This document shows, one piece after another, positions 39,375 to 48,555 of a stretch of 64,000 nt of DNA. The stretch comes from Nitrosomonas oligotropha (GTDB lineage Bacteria; Pseudomonadota; Gammaproteobacteria; Burkholderiales; Nitrosomonadaceae): NCBI RefSeq assembly GCF_900106555.1, contig NZ_FNOE01000008.1, forward strand, positions 1 to 64,000. Direction: 5' to 3'. The translations under genes were made by a program, and so were the position numbers. The notes under the pieces were generated by a model, which saw only the letters and a program-made list of their open reading frames with translations, did not search any database and was not told the origin of the DNA. Positions within the stretch are counted from its first letter, which is position 1. Each line of letters starts with the position of its first letter.

Positions 39375-40350
39375 GAAACTCAGAAGTTTCGGCATCATCG
39401 GCATGAACCAAAGAAATTTTGGTTTGATCTCGCGCTATAACCCGCGCCATTTATACCCGCTGGTCGATGACAAGTTAAAAACCAAACTGCTGGCGCAAGA
39501 AGCCGGGATCACCGTGCCCAAATTGCTCGGTACCGTGCAGTATCAGCATGATGTGAAATCGCTGAAGGAAATACTGCATCCGTACAGCCAGTTCGTCATC
39601 AAACCGGTCAAGGGCAGCGGCGGTAAAGGTATTCTGGTGATTACCGAACATGACCATAATCTTTACTTCAAGCCCAGTGGCGATGCGATGCAGCTGGCCG
39701 ATATCGAACGGCATGTATCGAATATTCTGAGCGGTTTGCATAGCTTGGGCGGCAAGCCCGATACCGTGATGATCGAATCGCTGATCCAGCTTGACCCGGT
39801 TTTCTCCGACTACAGCTATGAAGGCATTCCTGATATCCGCATCATCGTGTTGCGCGGTTATCCCATCATGTCGATGTTACGCTTGACCACTCACGCCTCC
39901 GATGGCAAGGCGAATCTGCATCAGGGTGCGGTCGGCGTTGGCATCGATATCGGAACAGGCCGCGCATTACACGCGGTGCAGTACGGCGAGTCCGTCACGC
40001 ACCATCCGGATACGCGCAAGACTTTTTCCGAATTGACCGTACCGCATTGGGATAAGCTATTGCAATTGGCCGCCGCTTGTTATGAGATGACCGGTTTGGG
40101 CTATTTGGGTGCGGACTTGGTGCTGGATAGGGATCAAGGGCCGATGATCATCGAGCTCAACGCCCGCCCCGGGCTTGCCATTCAGGTGGCTAATCGTACC
40201 GGTCTGGCGCCGCGTGTTGCAGTCATCGAGGCGATCAAAACCATCGATCCCGATCCACAATCCCGCGCCGCCTTCAGTAAGCGGCAATTCGCCTTCGATG
40301 CGGATATCCGTCCCCCCCGCTTGCTGCGTACCCGCAGCGATGACCGGTAA
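39337..40350 (+). CDS. Alpha-L-glutamate ligase-like ATP-grasp protein
   Basis: The 337-residue cytoplasmic enzyme belongs to the RimK-like ATP-grasp group that adds amino acids, often glutamate, by peptide bonds. Visible are the lid lysine region QFVIKPVKGSGGKGILVI, DIRIIVLRGYPIMSMLRL and the metal-binding end IIELNARPGLAIQVANRTG. ATG 39337 lies 38 bases inside the preceding gene; GMNQRNF, where many relatives begin, lies 21 residues further. Together the operon looks set up to make (ligase), move (7TM) and trim (retropepsin) a peptide-like product. This scheme is inference. Confidence 0.87.
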   Translation: MPWNDVMLLASAKKLRSFGIIGMNQRNFGLISRYNPRHLYPLVDDKLKTKLLAQEAGITVPKLLGTVQYQHDVKSLKEILHPYSQFVIKPVKGSGGKGILVITEHDHNLYFKPSGDAMQLADIERHVSNILSGLHSLGGKPDTVMIESLIQLDPVFSDYSYEGIPDIRIIVLRGYPIMSMLRLTTHASDGKANLHQGAVGVGIDIGTGRALHAVQYGESVTHHPDTRKTFSELTVPHWDKLLQLAAACYEMTGLGYLGADLVLDRDQGPMIIELNARPGLAIQVANRTGLAPRVAVIEAIKTIDPDPQSRAAFSKRQFAFDADIRPPRLLRTRSDDR

Positions 40351-40360
40351 CTACGCGGAC

Positions 40361-42025
40361 TCAATCCCCGGCATTCACAATCACCTTGTTGCGCCCTCTT
40401 TGTTTCGCCTGATAAAGCGCTTTATCGGCTGCTTCGCTCAGGCTCACGGCATCAGAAAAATGCGCGAGATCGGCAATCCCGCAGCTGAAATTGACCGAAA
40501 ACTCTTCATCGTGGCTCAGATGCAGCAAGCGCGAGAAAACTGTGCGTATCTCATCGATTACTTTGGCCGCCGATGCCGCATCAGTATCGTTCATGATCAC
40601 GGCGAATTCCTCGCCGCCATAACGCCCGACGATATCCGTTTCGCGCAAGCGCTGTTTCAACAGCCGCGCCAGGCTCTTGAGCACACGATCGCCTGCGGCA
40701 TGTCCGTAGGTATCGTTCACTTTCTTGAAGAAGTCGATATCCACCATCGCCAGTGAGAGCGGCGAATTCAGACGGCTGGATCGTATCACTTCGCGCGCCA
40801 ATTCTTCCTTGATCGCGGTGTGATTGAGCAAGCCGGTTAAACCGTCATGAATCATCAGCGAACGCAAAAAGCGCGCGCGCGTCGCCCGTGTCGTCACTGC
40901 CGAAACCAAATGCCCGGCTCCGATCGGTTTGACCAGAAAATCATCACCGCACAGACTCATGGCTTCCGCTTGCGTATTGAAATCATTTTCCGAAGAAAGA
41001 TAGACGATCGGCGTGCTCAGAAAACCATCGATTTGCCGGATGACCCGCGCCAGTTCAACACCGTTACAACCCGGCATATACAAATCCATCAGAATCAGAT
41101 CGGGATTGAAATCATTCAATGCGCCCAGCAGTTTCAGCGGTTCGACCACGGTTTTCACCAGCATCCCGGCTTGTTCCAGTATTGCGGCATGGTACGCCAA
41201 TATGGTTTGGCTATCGTCCACAATCAGAACCCGGAACGGCTCCTGAATTTGCGACGCTGTAATCAAATCGAGTTGATCGATCAATTCAGTGGAGTTGATC
41301 GGTTTGGGGAAATACGCCACGCCGCCGGCACGCACGGCACCGAGCCGGTACGCCATAGCGTCGTGCGTTGAGATAAAGATCACCCGAGCCGGTTGCGCCA
41401 GCTCTTTCTGAATCTGTTCCATGATCAGAATCCCGCCCATTTCATCTTCCGGAAACTCAACATCCATCAGAATGATGGCATCGGGCCTAAGCTGCACGGC
41501 AGTGCGGAATTTATCCAGATGGTTGAATACTTCCACTTCGTAACCGTAATAGCGCAGTTGCAGTGCGAGTTCCTGCGCGGCTTCGGCATCCGCTTCCACG
41601 ACATATATCAGACTGGATGCTTGCCCATGCGGCAACAATGCGCTTTCGTCATGGGCTGATGAAGCGGCGTCCTGTGTTTGCTTGGATTCCTGCTCGATAG
41701 AAATCCGCTTCAAGGCATCGATCTGCTGCAAAATCCGGCTCGATTGCGAATCGTCTAACGGGGTCGTAACCTGCAATAGGCTTTTCAGGATTTTTTCCAG
41801 CGCACGTGCTTCCGTACTCAGTTCCGGGTAACCGAACGTTTTACCATTGCTGACCAAATGGTGCACAGAGCGATGCATTTCCTGCAAAGCTTTGCTATCC
41901 CATTCCGATCGCAGCTTTTGCCATAGAGATTCAATTTCACTGATCCGGTGCGGCAGCTCTTGCGCAAATGCAGCCAACACCAAACGCATCCTCTCCTGAA
42001 ATTCTTTGTGCTCTTTAGTAATCAT
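40361..42025 (-). CDS. HPt-REC-REC-GGDEF diguanylate cyclase
   Basis: The 554-residue protein combines a histidine phosphotransfer domain (H55 in VHHLVSNGKTFG), a first receiver (about 138-255; phosphoacceptor in AIILMDVEFPEDEMGG), a second receiver (about 263-380; LILMDLYMPGCNGVELA) and a GGDEF domain (390-554). The active motif is RYGGEEF, with an inhibitory I-site RETD five residues upstream, so it should make cyclic di-GMP and be product-inhibited. The PilZ protein encoded 5 kb away could be a receiver of the signal. It converges on the ATP-grasp gene with a 10-base gap. Confidence 0.93.
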   Translation of the reverse strand: MITKEHKEFQERMRLVLAAFAQELPHRISEIESLWQKLRSEWDSKALQEMHRSVHHLVSNGKTFGYPELSTEARALEKILKSLLQVTTPLDDSQSSRILQQIDALKRISIEQESKQTQDAASSAHDESALLPHGQASSLIYVVEADAEAAQELALQLRYYGYEVEVFNHLDKFRTAVQLRPDAIILMDVEFPEDEMGGILIMEQIQKELAQPARVIFISTHDAMAYRLGAVRAGGVAYFPKPINSTELIDQLDLITASQIQEPFRVLIVDDSQTILAYHAAILEQAGMLVKTVVEPLKLLGALNDFNPDLILMDLYMPGCNGVELARVIRQIDGFLSTPIVYLSSENDFNTQAEAMSLCGDDFLVKPIGAGHLVSAVTTRATRARFLRSLMIHDGLTGLLNHTAIKEELAREVIRSSRLNSPLSLAMVDIDFFKKVNDTYGHAAGDRVLKSLARLLKQRLRETDIVGRYGGEEFAVIMNDTDAASAAKVIDEIRTVFSRLLHLSHDEEFSVNFSCGIADLAHFSDAVSLSEAADKALYQAKQRGRNKVIVNAGD

Positions 42026-42449
42026 GATAAGGTATCCAATCCTGCCTACTCGTTGCAGTTTAATGCATAGGATTTATGTCTCTGTGATAAAACCTGCCGT
42101 GCCGCGGCAGTCAGAGCAAAAGCATCCATTGCGGGTTAACGTTTCTTACGATCTTTATATCTTTTGCAGCCAGTGTATTCAAAAAAAGGAAATTCAATCT
42201 CACAATCTAACCCCTAAAAGTCGATCACTAAATTAATTTACTTTTAAATTTCATTAGCATCATATAGAGAACTGAAAGTGAAATGTCAAAATCATCTCTA
42301 TCCGGGCTTTTTTATCATCGGTTAATGCGCTCGTCACCGTTTTTACCCAATTCCCTGCGCGCTATGTATTACGCCCTATTCAGCAGTATTGGCCGGATTA
42401 GAAGATAAATAAACATTTCCCCAACAACGCTTATCACTCATTTGCAATT
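42026..42449. other. Divergent intergenic region, no gene seen
   Basis: These 424 bases separate the diguanylate cyclase gene from the divergent hydrolase gene. The central part (42180-42300) is AT-rich. No terminator, RNA gene or protein-like frame is seen; promoters for both neighbours are expected. Confidence 0.45.
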
Positions 42450-43328
42450 ATGCAACACACAACACGCTTCCGGATCCTACTCGTCACCATCGTCATCGCC
42501 ACCACATTCATAGTGTTTGCCCTTGGCCCGCTTCTGACCGCTCCGGCACCCACAGCGGTGAGTACGCTATCAGCGGACTTTCCGGTTGAATCCGTGGAAA
42601 TTCCCTCACAACAAGGAGTCACCGTGCATGGCTGGCTAGCTCGCGGAAAACCCGGTGGTGGTGTCTTGCTGCTGGTGCATTCGATGCGTAGCAACCGGAT
42701 GGAAATGCTGAGCCGGGCGCGATTCCTGAAGGATCAGGGATACAGTGTGCTGTTTATCGATCTGCAAGCACATGGGGAAACTGCCGGAGATCACATTACG
42801 TTCGGTTTGCGCGAAGCGGAAAATGTCGAAGCATCCGTCGCTTTTCTGCGTAAGACCTTTCCAGCCGAGCGAATGGGCGCGATCGGCGCTTCTCTGGGTG
42901 CGGCCGCAATTGTGCTCGCACAGCAGAATCTGAAACTGGATGCCGTCATTCTGGAATCACTTCACCCCACCCTCGAAGAAGCGGTTGATAACCGGTTAAA
43001 GCTGCATTTTGGCGATCAGGGCTCAATCCTGTTACCGCTCATGCTGTGGCAACTATCGTTTTACCTGGACGTTTCCCTGGATGCGCTGAGTCCGATCACG
43101 CGGATCAATAACCTCAACTCACCCGTATTGTTCATTTCCGGTACGCATGATGTGCATACAACGCAACCGGAAACCGAACGCCTTTACGCCGCGGCAAGAT
43201 TTCCCAAGGAATTATGGATTGTCCCCGGTGCGCAGCATTTCAATATGCACAGCTATGCCGGCAGAGAATACGAGCAGCGCGTCAGTGATTTTTTGTCCTA
43301 TTATCTGCGCCTGCATGATGACGGATAG
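42450..43328 (+). CDS. Membrane-anchored alpha/beta hydrolase
   Basis: The 292-residue protein begins with a hydrophobic helix (LLVTIVIATTFIVFALGPLL) that should anchor it in the membrane or act as an uncleaved signal. The hydrolase core shows the nucleophile elbow GAIGASLGAAA (GxSxG), an acid-region FISGTHDVHTTQPE and a histidine in PGAQHFNMHSYAG, completing a Ser-Asp-His triad. Substrate is unknown; relatives include dienelactone hydrolase-like and peptidase-like proteins. It is followed 104 bases later by a universal stress gene. Confidence 0.87.
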   Translation: MQHTTRFRILLVTIVIATTFIVFALGPLLTAPAPTAVSTLSADFPVESVEIPSQQGVTVHGWLARGKPGGGVLLLVHSMRSNRMEMLSRARFLKDQGYSVLFIDLQAHGETAGDHITFGLREAENVEASVAFLRKTFPAERMGAIGASLGAAAIVLAQQNLKLDAVILESLHPTLEEAVDNRLKLHFGDQGSILLPLMLWQLSFYLDVSLDALSPITRINNLNSPVLFISGTHDVHTTQPETERLYAAARFPKELWIVPGAQHFNMHSYAGREYEQRVSDFLSYYLRLHDDG

Positions 43329-43432
43329 CGCGGCATCATTGCGGCTCTCACGAGCACAGCTATGATAAAGTGCCTGCCTGTTTTAGAATGCGTATTTCCG
43401 CTTTTGCATCCACTCAATAAAAAGAGCTCAAC

Positions 43433-43867
43433 ATGAATCATTATCAGAATATTTTGCTCGCTGTCGATTTCTCCGATCATGGCCAGGCTGTCGCACAAAA
43501 AGCGCAATCGCTGGCGGAACAATTTAATGCGCAGCTTCACATCATTCATGTGCTGGATAATATTCCCATGCCTGATACACCTTATGGCACGGTGATTTCA
43601 CTCGATGAAGACTCCTCGAATGATTTGCTAGAAGCGGAAAAAAACAAATTCATACGGATGAGCGATCAACTCGGTATTGCAGCGGAACGGCGCTGGCTGA
43701 TCTGGGGCGAACCGCAACAGGAAATTATCCGGCTCGCGGCACAAGAACGGATCGACTTGATTATCGCCGGTTCTCACGGACGGCACGGATTGGCGGTGCT
43801 GATGGGTTCGACGGCGTCAAGCATTCTCTATCACGCGCAATGCGACGTGCTTGCCGTTCACCTGTAG
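43433..43867 (+). CDS. Universal stress protein, ATP-binding type
   Basis: The 144-residue cytoplasmic protein has the UspA fold: NILLAVDFSDHGQAVAQKA at the start and the ATP-binding loop GSHGRHGLAVLMGSTASSIL, which matches the G-2x-G-9x-G(S/T) pattern, near the end. Usp proteins accumulate in starvation and stress. The AAAGAGC sequence lies a suitable distance upstream of the ATG. It converges on bamD with a 36-base gap. Confidence 0.93.
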   Translation: MNHYQNILLAVDFSDHGQAVAQKAQSLAEQFNAQLHIIHVLDNIPMPDTPYGTVISLDEDSSNDLLEAEKNKFIRMSDQLGIAAERRWLIWGEPQQEIIRLAAQERIDLIIAGSHGRHGLAVLMGSTASSILYHAQCDVLAVHL

Positions 43868-43878
43868 CGCATCAGAAA

Positions 43879-43894
43879 ATCACACTGGTGTGAT
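43879..43894. terminator. Short palindrome between usp and bamD
   Basis: Arms atcacac and gtgtgat around a 2-base centre form a 16-bp palindrome in the 36-base gap between two convergent genes. It may be a weak bidirectional terminator, although no T-run follows on either strand. Confidence 0.3.
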
Positions 43895-43903
43895 CGGGTA
43901 GCG

Positions 43904-44710
43904 TCAGCTTCTCCAGAATTGCCACCACTTTTTTCCGCCCACTTCGGGCAATTCGGTCAAAAAGTAACTTTGCGGAAAATTGATTCGCATCACGCGTTCC
44001 GCATCCTCACGCAAATCGTGCATTCCCAGCGCTTCATAGGCTTTGATCATAATATACAAGGCTTCTTCAGTAGCCGGTGTGCGGGGATATTCCTTCACCA
44101 CGTTTTGCGCCCGGTTGGCCGCGGCGACATAGGCTTTGCGCTTCATATAGTAACGCGCGACGTGAATATCGCTCATGGCGATGGAATTCAGCAAATAAGC
44201 CATCCGCTGTCTGGAATCGGCCGCATATTTGCTCTCCGGGTAACGTGTCACCAGTTCCTTGAAATTCTCAAACGACTCGTATGAAGCTTTTGAGTCGCGC
44301 TCGCTCATGTCCTGCTTCAGCGGGCCTCTCAGCAAGAACCCCATCATGCCCCAATTATCGTTAAAGTTTGCTAACGCTTTAATATAATAAGCATAATCTA
44401 CATTCTGATGATTCGGATGCAATTTAATAAACCGGTCTGTTGCCGCGATCGCAGAAGCATGCTCTTCGTTTTTATAATGCGCATAAGCAATTTCAAGCTG
44501 CGCCTGCTGCGCAATCCGGCCATAGGGATAGCGCGCTTCCAATGATTCATACAGCTTGATAGCCGCAGTATAATTGCCCTCATTAAGTTTTTCTTTCGCC
44601 TCCGAATAAAACTTATTGGCCGACCAGTCTTGCTGATCTTCCGTGCGATCTTGCAATAATTTGCACGCGGATAACGTTAATAACAGAATAAAAGCTAAAC
44701 TACGTAACAT
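43904..44710 (-). CDS. bamD: Outer membrane protein assembly factor BamD
   Basis: BamD is the essential lipoprotein of the BAM complex that inserts beta-barrel proteins in the outer membrane. The 268 residues start with a lipoprotein signal (MLRSLAFILLLTLSAC) and contain five TPR-like repeats; visible are YSEAKEKLNEGNYTAAIKLY, YPYGRIAQQAQLEIAYAHYK and RYPESKYAADSRQRMAYL. The ATG at 44710 is preferred because it gives a compact signal peptide; an upstream ATG at 44722 is possible. Its start codon shares the bases CATG with the start codon of rluD on the other strand. Confidence 0.94.
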   Translation of the reverse strand: MLRSLAFILLLTLSACKLLQDRTEDQQDWSANKFYSEAKEKLNEGNYTAAIKLYESLEARYPYGRIAQQAQLEIAYAHYKNEEHASAIAATDRFIKLHPNHQNVDYAYYIKALANFNDNWGMMGFLLRGPLKQDMSERDSKASYESFENFKELVTRYPESKYAADSRQRMAYLLNSIAMSDIHVARYYMKRKAYVAAANRAQNVVKEYPRTPATEEALYIMIKAYEALGMHDLREDAERVMRINFPQSYFLTELPEVGGKKWWQFWRS

Positions 44711-45740
44711 GACGAATTCCATAAAAAACAAAGATGCAGCCGGGGATTATAGCGTAAAGCCGCCAGCGCAAGCACGCAATGAACTTACAGCGCCTGTCAT
44801 TGAATTAACGATTCCCTCGGATTATGCCGGCTTACGTCTTGATCAAGCGTTGGCGAAATTGTTGCCCGATTGGTCGCGCAGCCGGTTGCAAACTTGGATT
44901 GGCGAAGACAGGGTCACGCTGGACGGTGTAAAAACCAGTGTAAAACAGAAAGTGTGGGGGAATGAACATATCCGGATTTCGCCTCAGGACAGCGCTGCGG
45001 AATCCGTGTACACGGCGGAAGCGATCAGCCTGACCATCGTGTACGAAGATGAAGCGCTCATCGTCGTCAACAAACCCGCCGGTCTCGTTACCCATCCGGG
45101 CAATGGCAACTGGCAGGGCACTTTGCTGAATGCCTTACTGTATCACGCGCCGCAATTGGAAAGCGTGCCGCGGGCCGGTATCGTTCACCGCTTGGATAAA
45201 GATACCAGCGGACTATTGGTCGTGGCCAAAACGCTCGAAGCGCAAACAAACTTGGTGCGCCAGTTGCAGCAGCGCACGGTGAAACGCGATTATCTGGCAC
45301 TGGTTTTAGGTGAAATCACACAAGCGGGCAGTGTCGATGCGCCGGTCGGACGCCACCCCGTTCACCGCACGAAAATGGCGATAACCCGCACAGGTAAACC
45401 GTCAGTTACACATTATCAGGTGCTCGAGAATTTTTCCGGTTGCACTTTGCTGCAATGTAGTCTTGAAACAGGCCGCACACATCAAATACGGGTGCATATG
45501 CATTCCATCGGACACCCGCTGGCGGGCGATCCTGTTTACGGCGGTAATCCCAAGAATATCCAACAAGTCATCGGACAACGATTAGCTGGTTTCCCCCGGC
45601 AGGCGCTGCACGCTCAGAAACTGGCGCTCACTCATCCGCAAACACAACAAATGCTGGCATGGGAAGCTGATATACCGGCCGATATGGATAATCTATTGCA
45701 CACAGTGCGGCAATACAACCAGCCGGATATTGCAGAATAA
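44709..45740 (+). CDS. rluD: 23S rRNA pseudouridine synthase RluD
   Basis: RluD converts U1911, U1915 and U1917 of 23S rRNA helix 69 to pseudouridine. The 343-residue protein has an S4 RNA-binding domain (LRLDQALAKLLPDWSRSRLQTWI) and the catalytic core with the aspartate in GIVHRLDKDTSGLLVVAK, then LETGRTHQIRVHMHSIGHPL. The frame is open far upstream inside bamD antisense sequence, and ATG 44709 interlocks with the bamD ATG. The first 40 residues are unconserved, so a slightly later start cannot be excluded. The divergent bamD-rluD order is common in proteobacteria. Confidence 0.93.
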   Translation: MTNSIKNKDAAGDYSVKPPAQARNELTAPVIELTIPSDYAGLRLDQALAKLLPDWSRSRLQTWIGEDRVTLDGVKTSVKQKVWGNEHIRISPQDSAAESVYTAEAISLTIVYEDEALIVVNKPAGLVTHPGNGNWQGTLLNALLYHAPQLESVPRAGIVHRLDKDTSGLLVVAKTLEAQTNLVRQLQQRTVKRDYLALVLGEITQAGSVDAPVGRHPVHRTKMAITRTGKPSVTHYQVLENFSGCTLLQCSLETGRTHQIRVHMHSIGHPLAGDPVYGGNPKNIQQVIGQRLAGFPRQALHAQKLALTHPQTQQMLAWEADIPADMDNLLHTVRQYNQPDIAE

Positions 45741-45768
45741 AAAAATGCGCCCAAGGGCGCATTTTTTT
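45740..45768. terminator. Strong bidirectional rho-independent terminator
   Basis: Arms aaaaaatgcgccc (45740-45752) and gggcgcatttttt (from 45755) form a GC-capped hairpin with A- and T-runs on either side, directly after the rluD stop. It can serve rluD on the plus strand and the convergent porin gene on the minus strand. Confidence 0.9.
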
Positions 45769-45812
45769 GTTTCATATTTCATAACTCTCGTCACATGTAT
45801 CAAACTATAAAC

Positions 45813-47210
45813 TTAGAAAGGCAAAATCGCATCCAGTGAAAATACGATCTGATCCTTGTTGCCGCCAAAAGGCCGGTAAGCCGAAGCTTGCAGCGATTCG
45901 TGCAATGCATCCACCCGGTCATAACGGATATTAGGACGTACATTCAAGTGCTTCAGTCCTTGCCAGCCGATTTTTAATGTTTTAGCTGCTTTCCAGTTCG
46001 CGCCGAGGGTCACTGCATAATAATCGGCGGGTGTACTGGTACCCAGCAAGCCGATGTTACTCGCAAAACTTCTTCCCGTATAATCGGTTGCCGCAGTCAC
46101 CCTGCCCGGTGCAAACACACGGAAGCCGTCACGGTCACGAAACCATTCAGCCCGCACACCGACCGATACATCCGGCGTCACGTCGTAGTAAAAGTGAGAA
46201 TTAACGCCATACCATTCCGCATCTTTAACAACACCGGAATATACGTTATTAAATAACATGACGTTATCTGCAAAACCGTGATCATGTTGCAAAATCAAGT
46301 GCGTTTTATCGGTAAATTTATGTTTCAGGACGATGCTGTACATTCCCCAAAAACTGCTGTTGCGCGTTGAAGTCGTACTGCCGGTACCGCTGACATTGAG
46401 AGAAGTGTTGTAATCATCACTGCTCCACGTGACACCACCGATCCCGCCCCAATTTTCCATTTGTTTGTCAAAATTACCATCCCAGCCGCCTGTTCCGCTA
46501 CCACCGATGGTCCCAAACATCGCCACGATGTTTTTATTCACGTTGTAGTTACCCAATACACCGGTATGCGTGAAAGGTTCGCCGTACTGCATCGTATAGG
46601 CATGGGTATAGAAGAAGTTATTGGGTGCTGGAACCGATTCATACCCGATTGGTGTATAGAAATGGCCCACTTTAATATTCAAGCCATTACCAACTGGCGC
46701 ATATATCTCGGCAAAGGCTTGCGGAATTGCAATACCGTACGTGCGGCTGGAATTACAGCATATCTCCAGATCCCAATTACCTCTATCCGCCAACGGCCTG
46801 CCGTTATTCACATCGAAAGCGGGATTACCGTAAGCTTGGGTGAAAATAGCATCGGTACCGAACAGGAAATCAGCCCGGAAACCAAAATCCCAACCTTTCC
46901 CTTCCGTTTTTACCCCGCGTTGTATGAAGAAATTTAATTGATTTAATTGAAACCGGTTCGCTTGATCCGCGAAAGTAACCGGCCCCATGAAACCGTGTGT
47001 CTGACTTGGATTAAACGTTGCACCACCTTGCACCCAGCCACCAAATTCAATACCGCTATTTTTAATTGCTTTGGCAAAAGGATTATTATTTAAACTGTCG
47101 ATACTCATCACGCTGTTTGCATGAACACCAGATGAACTCATACCAAGCAGCAACAACCCTCCTGCCACAGCATGCGTCATCTGTTTTTTGACGATCGCTT
47201 TATACGCCAT
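45813..47210 (-). CDS. Outer membrane beta-barrel porin (OmpL-like, BBP2 type)
   Basis: The 465-residue protein has a signal peptide (AGGLLLLGMSSSGVHA) and a long alternating beta-strand pattern typical of porins. FGGWVQGGATFNPSQTH opens the barrel, IKVGHFYTPIGYESVPAPNN is a typical loop-strand segment of the putative beta-barrel porin 2 family, and the last residue is phenylalanine (LDAILPF), the C-terminal signal used by the BAM complex. It would allow diffusion of small solutes. A purine-rich AAAGGGGGGAAGA ribosome site precedes the ATG. Its location beside bamD is probably chance. Confidence 0.87.
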   Translation of the reverse strand: MAYKAIVKKQMTHAVAGGLLLLGMSSSGVHANSVMSIDSLNNNPFAKAIKNSGIEFGGWVQGGATFNPSQTHGFMGPVTFADQANRFQLNQLNFFIQRGVKTEGKGWDFGFRADFLFGTDAIFTQAYGNPAFDVNNGRPLADRGNWDLEICCNSSRTYGIAIPQAFAEIYAPVGNGLNIKVGHFYTPIGYESVPAPNNFFYTHAYTMQYGEPFTHTGVLGNYNVNKNIVAMFGTIGGSGTGGWDGNFDKQMENWGGIGGVTWSSDDYNTSLNVSGTGSTTSTRNSSFWGMYSIVLKHKFTDKTHLILQHDHGFADNVMLFNNVYSGVVKDAEWYGVNSHFYYDVTPDVSVGVRAEWFRDRDGFRVFAPGRVTAATDYTGRSFASNIGLLGTSTPADYYAVTLGANWKAAKTLKIGWQGLKHLNVRPNIRYDRVDALHESLQASAYRPFGGNKDQIVFSLDAILPF

Positions 47211-47645
47211 TCTTCCCCCCCTTTAAAAAAGACTATAAAAAATAAACAAATAACAGAGCCAAAAACCATAACTAGCACATGGATTGAACTCTAACACCGA
47301 ATTGCTTGAAGGGTCAACGCAAACCTTTGGGATATTTGACTGATCAGAAAAAATACAATATGGAAAAATTGTGTTGCGTACTTACGTTACTGACATTTGA
47401 TCCGACACCAAAGTATTAGCGGGAACACACGCTTAATATTTAATTTTTCCTACAATCCGTAGGCAATATCCTTATATTTGTTCTATATCTTAACGCTGTA
47501 ATACACCTACTGCTGTTAAAGTTTTGAAACTACCGCTCCGTTAAAAGCAAATCTGATACTGACAGTTAAATACAGGTTCGCGCCCCATGACCCGATTGAC
47601 TAGTCCGTTGAACAAATTCTCACGATTAACTTTAAGTAAACAATT
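47211..47645. other. Divergent intergenic region before the PilZ gene
   Basis: These 435 AT-rich bases lie between the porin and PilZ genes. A small hairpin (cctac aat ccgtagg, about 47449-47463) is visible. No coding frame or known RNA is recognised; the porin promoter probably lies in the left part. Confidence 0.4.
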
Positions 47646-48518
47646 ATGGATTTGATACCCATACAAACAACAGACTTGATGGTTGGCCAACCGCTGCCGT
47701 GGGATTTATTCGATCAGGGTCGTCAACCCATACAAAAGCGCGGTTACATCTTCAAGACGGAAGATGAGTTAAAACAGCTGGAAGAATTACCGGTCTTTCG
47801 CATGGAAAAGCAAGCCCCGGAACAAGCGGAACAGGCTACTCATTCACCAGAAAAAACCAGCTTTGAAGACATGCACCTGAAAGTAGGCCATAAAATGCAT
47901 CTTACTTTAGCCACGTATTCAAAAAATGGCAGCGAAAACAACTCATGCGCAGTCTCCATGATCGGCTATGTGCCAGACAGCACTTTGATTGTTTCCATGC
48001 CTGCATCCGATCAATTAATCGGCGAACCTTTTATTGAAGGCGATCAAATTCACGTGCGCTTAATTACCGGGCAACATGCGTATAAATTTACCGTTTTTGT
48101 CGACAAGATTATTCGAGTGCCTTTTAAATACTTACACTTATCTTTCCCCAAAGAGATACAGGGTCAAAGTATCCGGAAGTCACGCAGAATCAAATGCAAT
48201 TTCCCCGCAACGGTTGCCGAAAAATCAATTCCGATCAGCATCACGGATCTCAGTATCTGCGGTGCCGCAATCACTTCAACCCTGCCATTGGGAACATTAG
48301 GCTCAGAAGTTACATTATCTTTTGCTATCGCCTTACACGACAGGAAAATACCTTTATCCATTAAAGCGACCATCAGATCCGCCAAGCAAAGCGCGAAGAA
48401 AAATCAGAAAATAATCTGCACTGGCGTTGAATATACCGGCATCAAACCGGATCAAGTATTCGCACTACGTCACTTGATTTATCAGGAAATAGTTGAACAT
48501 CCGGAAAATGTGATTTAA
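47646..48518 (+). CDS. PilZ-domain c-di-GMP receptor, YcgR-like
   Basis: The 290-residue cytoplasmic protein has an N-terminal segment of about 80 residues, a YcgR-N-like beta domain (about 80-180) and a C-terminal PilZ domain. The PilZ signature is complete: the arginines of RKSRRIKCNFPA near residue 180 and DLSICGAAI (D/NxSxxG). YcgR-like proteins bind c-di-GMP and slow flagella or alter surface behaviour. No flagellar genes are in the window. The HPt-REC-REC-GGDEF protein encoded upstream may provide the signal. Confidence 0.87.
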   Translation: MDLIPIQTTDLMVGQPLPWDLFDQGRQPIQKRGYIFKTEDELKQLEELPVFRMEKQAPEQAEQATHSPEKTSFEDMHLKVGHKMHLTLATYSKNGSENNSCAVSMIGYVPDSTLIVSMPASDQLIGEPFIEGDQIHVRLITGQHAYKFTVFVDKIIRVPFKYLHLSFPKEIQGQSIRKSRRIKCNFPATVAEKSIPISITDLSICGAAITSTLPLGTLGSEVTLSFAIALHDRKIPLSIKATIRSAKQSAKKNQKIICTGVEYTGIKPDQVFALRHLIYQEIVEHPENVI

Positions 48519-48551
48519 ACGATGGTAAGGATTTCTTCTTACCATCGTTTC
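48518..48551. terminator. Convergent hairpin terminator after PilZ gene
   Basis: Arms 48518-48530 (aaacgatggtaag) and 48539-48551 are perfect 13-base complements around an 8-base loop. The hairpin fills the gap between the PilZ stop and the end of the convergent CAAX-protease gene. Short A and T runs lie within the arms. Confidence 0.7.
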
Positions 48552-48555
48552 CCGT

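Noticed and set aside
42006..42236. 76-codon frame antisense to the start of the diguanylate cyclase
   Set aside because: No ribosome site or recognisable fold; most of it is intergenic AT-rich sequence.
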